From Ascidiimonas sp046199005 (lineage in GTDB: Bacteria; Bacteroidota; Bacteroidia; Flavobacteriales; Flavobacteriaceae): DNA of 64,000 bases. The stretch is taken from contig CP176050.1 of the NCBI GenBank assembly GCA_046199005.1, positions 248,001 to 312,000 on the forward strand, given 5' to 3'. The translations under genes were made by a program, and so were the position numbers. The notes beneath the pieces are model-generated. The model saw nothing but the letters and a program-made list of their open reading frames with translations, ran no database searches and was not told the DNA's origin. Shown one piece after another: positions 1-7,645 of this stretch (position 1 is its first letter; the number at the start of each line of letters is the position of its first letter).

Positions 1-1
1 G

Positions 2-589
2 CAATTCATGAAAGACAAGTATGGGGCGGAAACCGATAAAGAACTTAAAAACCTTGCTTTTAGAGATCTGCATGTATTAGATGATGGTTCTATTATTTTT
101 AATGCCGAAGAAGAATATGTCAGCGGCACCTTCAAGAACAATCCAGATGATTCCCGAACACAGATTTTCATTTATCATTACAATGATATTGTTTGTGCAA
201 AACTTAATGCATCTGGAGAAATGGTATGGGCAAGAAACATCAATAAAGCCGAAAAAACTATGGGTGATGAAGCCTATGTTTCTTATACGTCTCTAGTAAA
301 TAATGGAAACACTTGTTTTTTTATCAATTCAGGTTCAAAACCTCAAGAAATATCAGGAGAACGTATCCTGTTCAAAAAAGGGTATTCTAAAAGTCCGGAA
401 GTTTATATGATCCTTATTGATAGTTCGGGTAATCTAAGTTATACCCAAGTCACTACAAAAAAAGAGGTAAGGCTCCCTGTGATGGTAAGCGAAGGACTGG
501 TTTCACCAGACAATCAATCTGTATTTTTTCTTGCCAGGAGAGGGAATCGCAGGCAACCATTAAGAGTTTCTGCCTCTCTTAATAATTAA
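2..589 (+). CDS. C-terminal part of an unidentified protein (5' end outside window)
   Basis: The reading frame is open to the left edge, so this is probably the last 195 residues of a longer protein; the first ATG is at position 8. I do not recognise the family. What is visible resembles delivery of measured or recorded values: the phrases LNASGEMVWARN and LIDSSGNLSY occur about 75 residues apart and look like repeated beta-propeller blades of the kind seen in Bacteroidota secreted repeat proteins. There is no membrane segment and no T9SS sorting domain at the C-terminus. It ends 57 bp before the radical SAM gene, which has its own promoter-like element. Function unknown. Confidence 0.6.
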   Translation, partial: QFMKDKYGAETDKELKNLAFRDLHVLDDGSIIFNAEEEYVSGTFKNNPDDSRTQIFIYHYNDIVCAKLNASGEMVWARNINKAEKTMGDEAYVSYTSLVNNGNTCFFINSGSKPQEISGERILFKKGYSKSPEVYMILIDSSGNLSYTQVTTKKEVRLPVMVSEGLVSPDNQSVFFLARRGNRRQPLRVSASLNN

Positions 590-622
590 CATTTTCTAAG
601 ATTATTTATTGGATAAATTCCA

Positions 623-630
623 TATTTTTG
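623..630 (+). promoter_or_regulatory. -7 promoter element TATTTTTG
   Basis: TATTTTTG matches the Bacteroidota -7 consensus TAnnTTTG and lies 16 nt before the ATG of the radical SAM gene. A clear -33 TTG at the usual distance is not visible, so this is a half-site call. Confidence 0.4.
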
Positions 631-646
631 GAATAAATCCAATAAC

Positions 647-1720
647 ATGACTGATTCATCATTTCTTAAGGGTAGAGGCGCTCAGATTCAGGTGAACAAT
701 AGATTCGATGCATTTACAAGCGAAATGCGTGATGACTTTTTGGAGTATTGCAGACTGGAAGGAGAGCCAGCAGAGACCAATAAAACACGTTACCTCGAAG
801 TTTTCCCTAAAACGGTAGTGAATAAGGTTGATAGTCCAGATGTTGGGATGGAATACTCCTTAAATCCTTATCAAGGCTGTGAACATGGATGTATCTATTG
901 TTATGCACGTAATACCCACGAGTATTGGGGATACAATGCGGGTCTTGATTTTGAACGAACTATATTGGTAAAGAAAAATGCTGCCGCTTTACTTGAAAAG
1001 AAACTAAAAAGTAAACGATGGAAGGCGTGTCCGATAGTGCTTTCCGGAAACACAGATTGTTATCAACCTGCAGAGCAGAAGTTTGGTCTTACGAGGTCTT
1101 GCCTTGAAGTTTTCCTAAAATACAGGCATCCTGTAGGGATCATTACAAAAAATGCCTGGCTGTTACAAGATCTGGGTATCATTAAGGAGCTATCTAAAGA
1201 CGGGCTTATAAGAGTAAATATCAGTATTACGACACTATCAGAAGCTACGAGAAGACTTTTGGAACCTAGAACAGCAAGTATTAAAAAAAGATTAGCTACT
1301 GTACGTATTCTTTCGGAGAATTCAGTTCCGGTGAATGTTATGATAGCTCCTATTATCCCCGGTATCAATAGTCATGAAATTTTACCTTTGGCAAAGGCTG
1401 CTTCCGATGCGGGGGCAGTGTCAATCGGTTTTACGGTTGTTCGGCTCAACGGAGCCATAGGGAAAGTTTTTACCGATTGGATAGAAAAGGCAATGCCAGA
1501 CAGCGCAAAGAAAGTCTTGAATCAGATTGCCGACTGCCACGGAGGAACGCTTAATGACAGCAGATTCGGAATACGTAACAGGGGAGAAGGTAAAATTGCC
1601 ATGCAAATACAAAGTCTGATCAAATTAGCGAAACTAAACTATTTTAAAGAGAAAAAGGTACCGCCTTTAAATTGTGATCTTCATCATAATTATAAAGACG
1701 GACAAATGAAATTATTTTAA
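647..1720 (+). CDS. PA0069-family radical SAM protein
   Basis: A 357-residue radical SAM protein. The cluster motif is CEHGCIYCYAR, with Cys78, Cys82 and Cys85 in CxxxCxxC spacing to bind the 4Fe-4S cluster that reductively cleaves S-adenosylmethionine. The preceding segment (SLNPYQGC, about residues 71-78) and the overall length fit the PA0069 / spore photoproduct lyase-like (SPL) radical SAM group; the chemistry and substrate of PA0069 proteins are not firmly known. Further fold features include SGNTDCYQP (about 133-141) and VMIAPIIPGIN. The start is the ATG 57 bp after the previous gene. It is monocistronic: the next gene is on the opposite strand. Family assignment is strong; the biological role is open. 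Confidence 0.85.
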   Translation: MTDSSFLKGRGAQIQVNNRFDAFTSEMRDDFLEYCRLEGEPAETNKTRYLEVFPKTVVNKVDSPDVGMEYSLNPYQGCEHGCIYCYARNTHEYWGYNAGLDFERTILVKKNAAALLEKKLKSKRWKACPIVLSGNTDCYQPAEQKFGLTRSCLEVFLKYRHPVGIITKNAWLLQDLGIIKELSKDGLIRVNISITTLSEATRRLLEPRTASIKKRLATVRILSENSVPVNVMIAPIIPGINSHEILPLAKAASDAGAVSIGFTVVRLNGAIGKVFTDWIEKAMPDSAKKVLNQIADCHGGTLNDSRFGIRNRGEGKIAMQIQSLIKLAKLNYFKEKKVPPLNCDLHHNYKDGQMKLF

Positions 1721-1890
1721 TTAGTCATAGTAAGACGTTAAGATCGTATCCATGCAAATATTAGAAGATAATCGCGCGTCATAGACCGATACTTAATGGT
1801 ATCAAATCTAACTAAGGGGTAGCATTTTGATGATTAGCTGATGCATTGCATATTTCAAAAAGGAGGAATTCTGTTATGGCTATTTGAGTA

Positions 1891-2556
1891 TTAACCATCT
1901 ATAGAAGGCTCGCCGTTCCATTCTTTATAAAACTGCTTCAGGTAGTTTTCCATAAATTTATGTCGCTGTGCCGCAAGTTGCCTGCCGGTTTTGGTATTCA
2001 TTCGATCTTTGAGGAGCAACAACTTTTCATAAAAATGATTAATCGTGGGAGCAGTAGACTTTTTATATTCTTCCTTCGTCATATTCAAATTAGGCGGAAT
2101 ATCGGGATCATAAAGTGCTCTGTTTTTAAAACCTCCATAATTGAAGGCTCTCGCAATACCCACAGCGCCTATAGCATCTAATCTGTCAGCATCCTGTACT
2201 ACAGCGAGTTCTTTTGAATAAAACGACTGCTTTTGATTACCTCCTTTAAAAGAAATATGCTTAATAATATTTTCAACATGTACGACGACAGCTTCTTTTA
2301 CATTTATTGATTCGAGGAATGACCTCGCTAATAAGGGTCCTTTAGCTTCATCACCATCATGAAATTTAGAATCTGCGATATCGTGCAATAAAGCACCCAA
2401 AGCAACTATTAATGGATCAACCTCTTCATCCTTCGCAATGAGCAAAGTATTATTAAATACGCGCTGTATATGAAACCAATCATGTCCTCCTTCGGCATCT
2501 TTGAGAGTCTCTTTAACAAAAACAATAGTTTCTTCGATAATCTCTGTATTCGTCAT
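1891..2556 (-). CDS. HD-domain phosphohydrolase
   Basis: A 221-residue HD-superfamily hydrolase. The metal-binding signature is visible as H25/H29 in HDWFHI, the HD doublet H58-D59 in LLHDIAD, and a later Asp in VVQDADRLDAIG. This matches the YedJ/YpgQ type of small soluble HD phosphohydrolases, usually metal-dependent nucleotide phosphatases or pyrophosphatases. The ATG overlaps the stop of the upstream acyltransferase gene by 4 nt (ATGA), so the two are almost certainly translationally coupled in one transcript. No signal peptide or membrane segment. The substrate cannot be told from sequence. Confidence 0.85.
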   Translation of the reverse strand: MTNTEIIEETIVFVKETLKDAEGGHDWFHIQRVFNNTLLIAKDEEVDPLIVALGALLHDIADSKFHDGDEAKGPLLARSFLESINVKEAVVVHVENIIKHISFKGGNQKQSFYSKELAVVQDADRLDAIGAVGIARAFNYGGFKNRALYDPDIPPNLNMTKEEYKKSTAPTINHFYEKLLLLKDRMNTKTGRQLAAQRHKFMENYLKQFYKEWNGEPSIDG

Positions 2557-3290
2557 GAATTTTTTATAGAATCTGTTATTGTTTTTTCAATGATATTTAT
2601 TAGATCTGAGGTACTATGTTCATTTACTTTGAGTGGTGCATGTACGGTAAATTTTACGTGAGCACCTATACCCATGGGGAACTTACCATATTGTAATAAT
2701 TTCCAGGAATTATTAATCGTAACTGGTATTACCAGGGCATCCGGTATATTATCGAACAAGGTTTTGAGTCCGTTAATGGCAAATTTCTTTGGAAGACCAT
2801 TTCTACTTCGGGTTCCTTCAGGAAAAATTACAGCTCCTCTTTTATTGGTTCTCACATAGGTTGCAAATTCTTTTAAGGCAGGAATGGCTTGTGAAGGATC
2901 TTTACGGTCTATCAAAACAGAACCGCCATGACGTAAATTATAAGAGACACTGGGGATTCCCTTGCCCAGTTCTTTTTTACTTATGAATTTAGGGTGAAAC
3001 TTTCTCATGTGCCAGATGATGGGAGGAATATCATACATGCTTTGATGGTTAGCAACGATGATAACAGGTTGACCTACTGGAATGTTTCCGGTAATCTTAA
3101 AAGAATATCGGGTGCCCAAAATATTAGTACAGCGCATGATAAAAAAATTGAGGACATCAACACTTTTTTTATGCGCCTGATATCCAATGAGATTGAAGCA
3201 AATCCATTGAATAGGATGAAAGATCACTAATACCAGACCAAAGGCTATAAAATAAAGAACGGTTAAAGGGTAGGCAATCAACTTTTTCAT
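2553..3290 (-). CDS. plsC: 1-acyl-sn-glycerol-3-phosphate acyltransferase (PlsC family)
   Basis: A 245-residue membrane-associated acyltransferase. The catalytic HX4D motif is NHQSMYD (His82 and Asp87) and the glycerol-phosphate binding block is FPEGTRSRNG at about residues 155-165. An N-terminal hydrophobic stretch (about residues 8-25) anchors it. The family transfers an acyl chain to lysophosphatidic acid to make phosphatidic acid in phospholipid synthesis at the inner membrane. It is the first gene of a two-gene operon with the HD hydrolase (4-nt overlap). Bacteroidota often carry several PlsC paralogues, so another acyl acceptor is possible. Confidence 0.88.
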   Translation of the reverse strand: MKKLIAYPLTVLYFIAFGLVLVIFHPIQWICFNLIGYQAHKKSVDVLNFFIMRCTNILGTRYSFKITGNIPVGQPVIIVANHQSMYDIPPIIWHMRKFHPKFISKKELGKGIPSVSYNLRHGGSVLIDRKDPSQAIPALKEFATYVRTNKRGAVIFPEGTRSRNGLPKKFAINGLKTLFDNIPDALVIPVTINNSWKLLQYGKFPMGIGAHVKFTVHAPLKVNEHSTSDLINIIEKTITDSIKNS

Positions 3291-3361
3291 AGGTCAAAAA
3301 TAGGAAACCCAGTCGAAACCTTCTTAGCCCTCTAAGCTAATTGTTGATAAAAAACAAAGAA

Positions 3362-3748
3362 TCAATATTGTAGTTCGCAACCCGATGAACCACAAATAGC
3401 CTTTGTCGGCGCTGCTATAAGAAGACAGTCAGAAATAATATTCCAACGTTCATTAAAGGCAGCTTCCATCGCATTGTATTGCGCAATCAGTTGAAGAAAT
3501 TCAGCCAGATTTACTGCTGACTCATTGTATGCCAGATACTTTTGAGGTCCGCCACAAGCCTTGCTGCCAAAGGCAACATAGTTGCATGTACTGGTCTCAT
3601 TACAAGGAGCCGTAGCCAAAGCTTCAATTTGCCTAGCCATTTCTATAAGTTCGGCCTGATCTTCTTCCATTGAGCCATCATCCTCGTTGCAAGACATCAG
3701 ATGTAACAAAGATAGACCTACCAAAAGGTATATATACTTTTTTATCAA
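3362..3748 (-). CDS. Small cysteine-containing lipoprotein of unknown function
   Basis: A 128-residue protein with an N-terminal hydrophobic signal and a lipobox ending LMSC at Cys20, followed by an acidic stretch (NEDDGSMEEDQ), which fits export to the outer membrane as a lipoprotein. The mature part has further cysteines, including pairs in APCNETSTC, KACGG and CGSSGC at the C-terminus, so a small disulfide-bonded fold is likely. I do not recognise a characterised family, though the pattern looks like a conserved flavobacterial hypothetical. It lies alone between plsC (upstream genes on the same strand start elsewhere) and the bacilliredoxin terminator. Confidence 0.7.
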   Translation of the reverse strand: MIKKYIYLLVGLSLLHLMSCNEDDGSMEEDQAELIEMARQIEALATAPCNETSTCNYVAFGSKACGGPQKYLAYNESAVNLAEFLQLIAQYNAMEAAFNERWNIISDCLLIAAPTKAICGSSGCELQY

Positions 3749-3811
3749 AACAATGAGGCTTAGATTACACTATTAAGATGTAGGTATAGCTAAATGGTTG
3801 CTTCAATCCAT

Positions 3812-3835
3812 AAAAAAAACCGCCTTGGCGGTTTT
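3812..3835 (-). terminator. Rho-independent terminator of the bacilliredoxin gene
   Basis: Inverted repeat AAAACCGCC / GGCGGTTTT (3816-3824 and 3827-3835). On the minus strand it is followed by a run of eight T, 22 nt after the bacilliredoxin stop codon. Confidence 0.8.
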
Positions 3836-3856
3836 GATATATTAATAACTAGATGA

Positions 3857-4267
3857 TTAACAGTGTTCGTTATATGCATCTATTAGATTTTCAGAGATAA
3901 GTTCTGCAGGACGTCCTTCAATATGATGTCTTTCTAGCATATGCACTAGTTCTCCATCTTTAAATAAAGCGATACAGGGAGAAGAAGGGGGAAATGGAAT
4001 CATGTAACTTCTTGCTTTGTCAGTAGCTTCCCTGTCTACACCTGCGAACACAGTTACAAGATGGTCAGGGGTCTTGGCATTTTGTAAAGACATTCTGGCT
4101 CCGGGGCGAGCGTTAGCAGCAGCACATCCGCAAACTGAATTTACCATAACAAGTGTGGTTCCTTCTTTGCTCATTGCTTCATCTACAGCCTCGGTCGTAT
4201 GTAATTCTGTGAACCCTACTTTAGTAAGGTCTTCTCTCATGGGTTTTACCAATTCTGCTGGGTACAT
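3857..4267 (-). CDS. BrxA/BrxB family bacilliredoxin
   Basis: A 136-residue thioredoxin-fold protein of the BrxA/BrxB (DUF1094, YphP/YqiW) family. The characteristic CGC active site is at Cys46-Gly47-Cys48 in VNSVCGCAAANARPG. In Firmicutes these proteins remove bacillithiol from mixed disulfides; Bacteroidota of this type can also make bacillithiol or use a related thiol, so a low-molecular-weight thiol redox role is inferred. Length and N-terminus (MYPAELVKPMRE) are typical, supporting the chosen start. It is monocistronic with a -7 element 32 nt upstream of the start and a strong terminator downstream. Confidence 0.9.
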   Translation of the reverse strand: MYPAELVKPMREDLTKVGFTELHTTEAVDEAMSKEGTTLVMVNSVCGCAAANARPGARMSLQNAKTPDHLVTVFAGVDREATDKARSYMIPFPPSSPCIALFKDGELVHMLERHHIEGRPAELISENLIDAYNEHC

Positions 4268-4299
4268 ATTTCAATTTTTTTAATTCATGATTTAAAGTA

Positions 4300-4307
4300 C
4301 AAAGATA
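4300..4307 (-). promoter_or_regulatory. -7 promoter element TATCTTTG of the bacilliredoxin gene
   Basis: On the minus strand the sequence reads TATCTTTG, an exact TAnnTTTG match, 32 nt upstream of the start codon. No good -33 TTG at the usual spacing was found. Confidence 0.55.
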
Positions 4308-4466
4308 CATATTTATTCGGCTGTACTAGTTTTAATAATGCTGTTGAAATTCAAAGAAATTGTTAAAAATAAGAATTAAACTACAAAATTTAACAGACTT
4401 AGATGTCAATCTCCATTCATCTTGGTTAAATTGCAGGAATTAAGAACATATATTAAAACTTGAATC

Positions 4467-4649
4467 ATGAAAAAAAAGCAATTACAAAAACTGAAACTAA
4501 AAAAAATGGCTATTAGCAAATTGGAGTCCGCTATTGTAAAAGGAGGAACTTTATCCACTTATACACAACCAACGGTTCCTTTGGAAGAGTGCTACGCAAC
4601 CATTGCGCATACTATGTGTAACGGTAAACCATATTGTGAAGTATTATAA
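4467..4649 (+). CDS. Double-glycine leader peptide 1 (Bacteroidota lanthipeptide-like precursor)
   Basis: A 60-residue precursor-like peptide. The first 27 residues are a lysine/leucine-rich leader (MKKKQLQKLKLKKMAISKLE) ending in KGG, the pattern of the Bacteroidota GG-leader natural-product precursors that databases often label class I lanthipeptide. The 33-residue core after GG is Thr-rich at its start and ends with CNGKPYCEVL; its three cysteines are in EECY, MCNG and YCE. It is the first of three tandem paralogues on the plus strand. No LanB, LanC, radical SAM, grasp ligase or peptidase transporter gene is present in the neighbourhood, so the maturation enzyme, if any, is encoded elsewhere. 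Confidence 0.75.
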   Translation: MKKKQLQKLKLKKMAISKLESAIVKGGTLSTYTQPTVPLEECYATIAHTMCNGKPYCEVL

Positions 4650-4693
4650 ATAGATTATGAGATCTGTTTTAATGATAACTAAGTATAATAGAA

Positions 4694-4879
4694 ATGAAAA
4701 AAACAAAACTAAAAAAGCTCGATTTGAATAAAAGAGCGATCAGTAAACTAAAATCAGATTGTATACAGGGAGGAACGCTTACCCAGCCTACCAATGTATT
4801 GGAATGCTGGGAAACGGTATTCGTCACTAAATGCAACGGCAGACTCTATTGTGAACTTTTTGATCCGGATGTAAATTAA
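4694..4879 (+). CDS. Double-glycine leader peptide 2 (Bacteroidota lanthipeptide-like precursor)
   Basis: A 61-residue paralogue of the preceding peptide, 44 bp downstream of it. The leader (MKKTKLKKLDLNKRAISKLK) ends in QGG and the core keeps the same layout: TLTQPT, then ECWE, KCNGRLYCELF and a short acidic tail DPDVN. The motif C-N-G-[KR]-x-Y-C-E is shared with peptide 1, although the intervening residues differ, which suggests selection on the cysteine framework. Probably co-transcribed with peptides 1 and 3. Confidence 0.75.
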   Translation: MKKTKLKKLDLNKRAISKLKSDCIQGGTLTQPTNVLECWETVFVTKCNGRLYCELFDPDVN

Positions 4880-4906
4880 ATTGTAATCAATATAAAATTA
4901 TAGATC

Positions 4907-5101
4907 ATGAAGAAAAAACAATTAAAAAAACTCAAATTCAATAAATCACGAATAAGTGATTTAAACGAAAATGAAATAAAAGGAGGTACACTGGTATTTA
5001 GTGGCGAAAGAGCTACATGTCCTGAACCCTTTGTTCAAACTTTGAATATAACCATCTGTTGGGGGAGGCCCTATTGCGAGATACGAGATAACGGCTGTTA
5101 A
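4907..5101 (+). CDS. Double-glycine leader peptide 3 (Bacteroidota lanthipeptide-like precursor)
   Basis: A 64-residue third paralogue, 27 bp after peptide 2. The leader (MKKKQLKKLKFNKSRISDLN) ends in KGG. The core starts TLVFSG and contains TCPEP, ICWGRPYCEI and a terminal GC, so it has four cysteines where the others have three; the C-x-G-[KR]-x-Y-C-E motif is preserved. A strong bidirectional terminator begins 4 bp after its stop, closing the three-gene unit. Confidence 0.75.
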   Translation: MKKKQLKKLKFNKSRISDLNENEIKGGTLVFSGERATCPEPFVQTLNITICWGRPYCEIRDNGC

Positions 5102-5104
5102 TAC

Positions 5105-5138
5105 AAAAAAGCCTGAAAATTCGTTTTCAGGCTTTTTT
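5105..5138. terminator. Bidirectional terminator with a TTCG tetraloop
   Basis: A perfect 15-bp inverted repeat (5105-5119 and 5124-5138) around the loop TTCG, with an A6 run on one side and T6 on the other, so it can end transcription from both the precursor-peptide genes and the convergent MORN-repeat gene. Confidence 0.9.
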
Positions 5139-5159
5139 AAAATTGTATCATTAATAAAT

Positions 5160-5507
5160 CTAGTTTATAACTATTGATTTGGCATTATCCCATTTGGTAA
5201 CATTAGCGATTCGTCCGTCTGTATAATCTACTTCACTTAACTGAGTATCATTCCAAAAGAACCATTTACCTACTTTTTTGCCCATATTGTATTCTCCAAT
5301 AGCTATTTTATCTCCCTCCGCATTAAAAGCAATCCATTCACCGTGTGGTTTACTTTCTTTATAGAAACCAGTCTGTGCTATTTCACCATTCTCATGAAAG
5401 TAGGTGGCCTTCACAAGGTCTCCTTGCTTTTCCATCAATGGTTTATTTTCCTGAGCAAATAAAGTTACTGAGAAAATGAGCGTGATTATAAGGGCTATTC
5501 GTTTCAT
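5160..5507 (-). CDS. Secreted MORN-like repeat protein (YwqK-type)
   Basis: A 115-residue protein with a cleavable signal peptide (MKRIALIITLIFSVTLFAQ, cleavage near AQ-EN). The mature part consists of MORN-variant repeats: YFHENGEIAQTGFYKESKPHG, then EWIAFNAEGDKIAIGEYNMGKKVG, then KWFFWNDTQLSEVDY, the pattern N-G-x-x-x-x-x-G-x-Y-x-x-x-K-x-x-G-x-W. Such YwqK-like proteins are common in Bacteroidota and have no settled function; the label antitoxin given to some homologues is not supported by anything here. It converges on the precursor peptides and shares their terminator. Confidence 0.75.
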   Translation of the reverse strand: MKRIALIITLIFSVTLFAQENKPLMEKQGDLVKATYFHENGEIAQTGFYKESKPHGEWIAFNAEGDKIAIGEYNMGKKVGKWFFWNDTQLSEVDYTDGRIANVTKWDNAKSIVIN

Positions 5508-5536
5508 TATTATGGATTTTAGTTCATATATATTTA

Positions 5537-5569
5537 CAAAGATACATAAATTTTACAATAATCATACAA
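5537..5569 (-). promoter_or_regulatory. Promoter of the MORN-repeat gene: TTG-N22-TATCTTTG
   Basis: On the minus strand TATCTTTG (5544-5537) matches the Bacteroidota -7 element, with TTG at 5569-5567, 22 nt upstream. It sits 29 nt before the start codon. Confidence 0.5.
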
Positions 5570-5754
5570 TTCAATAACATTCAGTTTACATTAAATTAAC
5601 ATTAAACATATAAAAAACTGATTTACAACCATTTAAATTATAACAACAATAAAACTTTTTTAAATAAGACAAGGAAATGTTAAGTTAATGTTAGCCGGTT
5701 TTAGTCAGCTAATTCCTCAGAAATGATTCAATCTAAAATCTTCTTCCCTGTTAT

Positions 5755-5782
5755 TTTGCATTGTTAATCTTTAGTACCTTTG
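5755..5782 (+). promoter_or_regulatory. Promoter of aspS: TTTG-N16-TACCTTTG
   Basis: TACCTTTG at 5775-5782 is an exact -7 match 21 nt before the aspS ATG. The TTTG at 5755-5758 is 16 nt upstream, slightly short for a -33 element. The 230 bp further upstream are A+T-rich with no other clear signal. Confidence 0.5.
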
Positions 5783-5803
5783 CTGCGCTAAAAAGAGAAT
5801 TAT

Positions 5804-7552
5804 ATGTACAGAAGTCATAACTGCGGAGCGTTGCGATTAGCAGATGTCGGTAAAGAAGTAACTTTATGCGGATGGGTACAAAAAACCAGAGATAAGGGTT
5901 TTGTGATATGGGTAGATCTCAGAGATCGTTATGGAATAACGCAATTGATTTTTGATGAGAAACGAACGCCGAAAACAGTTTTAGACAAAGCGGTCAATCT
6001 GGGCCGTGAATTTGTTATTCAGGCTTCAGGGGAGGTGATAGAAAGAGCGTCTAAAAACCCTAAAATACCTACAGGAGATATTGAGATTTTAGTAAAGAGC
6101 CTAAGCATTTTGAATGAAGCACTGGTGCCACCATTTACAATAGAAGACAAGACTGACGGGGGTGAAGACCTCAGAATGAAATATCGCTATCTAGACCTAC
6201 GAAGAAACCCGGTAAAAGAGAGCCTTCTTTTCAGGCACAAAGTTGCGATGGAAGTTCGTAATTACCTTTCTGAACAAGGTTTTATTGAAGTTGAAACGCC
6301 TTATCTAATTAAATCTACACCAGAGGGTGCTCGTGATTTTGTAGTGCCTTCACGAATGAATGAAGGTCAATTTTATGCCTTACCACAGTCGCCTCAGACA
6401 TTTAAACAGCTTTTGATGGTGGGTGGTATGGATAAGTATTTCCAAATTGTAAAATGTTTTCGCGATGAAGATCTAAGAGCAGATCGTCAACCAGAATTCA
6501 CTCAAATTGACTGTGAAATGGCTTTTGTAGAACAGGAAGACATCTTGCAAACTTTTGAAGGGCTTACGAAATACTTACTTAAATCTATTAAGGGGGTTGA
6601 TACAGGAGCATTTCCAAGAATGACGTACGAGGAGGCAATGAAAACCTATGGAAACGACAAACCAGACATACGTTTCGGGATGAAATTCGGTGAGTTGAAC
6701 GAGGTTGCACAACATAAAGAATTTAAGGTTTTTAACTCGGCAGAGTTAGTGGTTGGAATTGCTGTTCCAGGTGCTGCAGATTACACTAGAAAGCAAATAG
6801 ATGCACTTATAGATTGGGTAAAGCGCCCTCAAATTGGTGCTATGGGAATGGTTTATGTAAAGTGTAATGAAGATGGCACTTATAAATCATCAGTTGATAA
6901 ATTCTACGATCAGCAAGATCTTGCGAGATGGGCAGAGGCTACTGGTGCGGAGAAAGGAGATCTTATTTTGGTACTTTCTGGACCTGCAGCTAAAACCAGA
7001 TCGCAATTAAGCGCACTGAGAATGGAATTGGCAGAAAGGCTGGGCTTGAGAAATCCGGAAGAATTTGCACCTCTTTGGGTGGTAGATTTTCCTTTATTGG
7101 AATGGGACGAGGAAACCAATAGGTACCATGCCATGCATCACCCGTTTACTTCACCTAAACCAGAAGATATTGAGTTGTTAGAAACTGCTCCGGGAAAAGT
7201 AAGAGCGAATGCGTATGATTTAGTACTGAACGGTAATGAAATTGGAGGTGGCTCTATAAGAATTCACGACAAAAGCCTCCAAGCACGTATGTTCGAATTA
7301 TTAGGGTTTACGCAAGAAGAGGCGAAAGCGCAATTCGGATTTCTAATGAACGCATTTCAATACGGTGCTCCACCTCATGGCGGGGTAGCCTTTGGTTTTG
7401 ACCGTTTGGTTGCCATACTCGGCGGCCAGGAAACGATTAGAGATTACATAGCGTTCCCAAAGAATAACTCCGGGCGTGACGTAATGATTGATGCGCCGGC
7501 TCCCATTGATGATGAGCAGTTGGAAGAGTTGGGGATTATTTTAAAGAATTAA
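5804..7552 (+). CDS. aspS: Aspartate-tRNA ligase
   Basis: A 582-residue class II aminoacyl-tRNA synthetase of the bacterial type. The N-terminal OB-fold anticodon-binding domain starts MYRSHNCGALR and includes LCGWVQKTRDKGFVIWVDLR. Motif 2 is FRDEDLRADRQPEFTQID (about residues 219-236), followed by the bacterial GAD insertion, and motif 3 is GVAFGFDRLVAIL near the C-terminus. It attaches aspartate to tRNA-Asp. Length is normal for the family. The gene is preceded by a -7 element and is apparently transcribed alone. Whether the enzyme is discriminating (Asp only) or also charges tRNA-Asn cannot be judged here. Confidence 0.97.
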   Translation: MYRSHNCGALRLADVGKEVTLCGWVQKTRDKGFVIWVDLRDRYGITQLIFDEKRTPKTVLDKAVNLGREFVIQASGEVIERASKNPKIPTGDIEILVKSLSILNEALVPPFTIEDKTDGGEDLRMKYRYLDLRRNPVKESLLFRHKVAMEVRNYLSEQGFIEVETPYLIKSTPEGARDFVVPSRMNEGQFYALPQSPQTFKQLLMVGGMDKYFQIVKCFRDEDLRADRQPEFTQIDCEMAFVEQEDILQTFEGLTKYLLKSIKGVDTGAFPRMTYEEAMKTYGNDKPDIRFGMKFGELNEVAQHKEFKVFNSAELVVGIAVPGAADYTRKQIDALIDWVKRPQIGAMGMVYVKCNEDGTYKSSVDKFYDQQDLARWAEATGAEKGDLILVLSGPAAKTRSQLSALRMELAERLGLRNPEEFAPLWVVDFPLLEWDEETNRYHAMHHPFTSPKPEDIELLETAPGKVRANAYDLVLNGNEIGGGSIRIHDKSLQARMFELLGFTQEEAKAQFGFLMNAFQYGAPPHGGVAFGFDRLVAILGGQETIRDYIAFPKNNSGRDVMIDAPAPIDDEQLEELGIILKN

Positions 7553-7645
7553 TTACATCGTGAATTTATTACGTTCATCTATGATATTTTATAAAAGATA
7601 AAATTATTCCTTTATTCGTGTTCAATGAATTAACCAAATAATTTT

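Noticed and set aside
1861..1887. AGGAGGA followed by ATGGCTATTTGA, a Shine-Dalgarno-like site with a 3-codon frame
   Set aside because: The frame encodes only three residues, and Shine-Dalgarno sites are rare in this organism, so it is probably chance or a relic.
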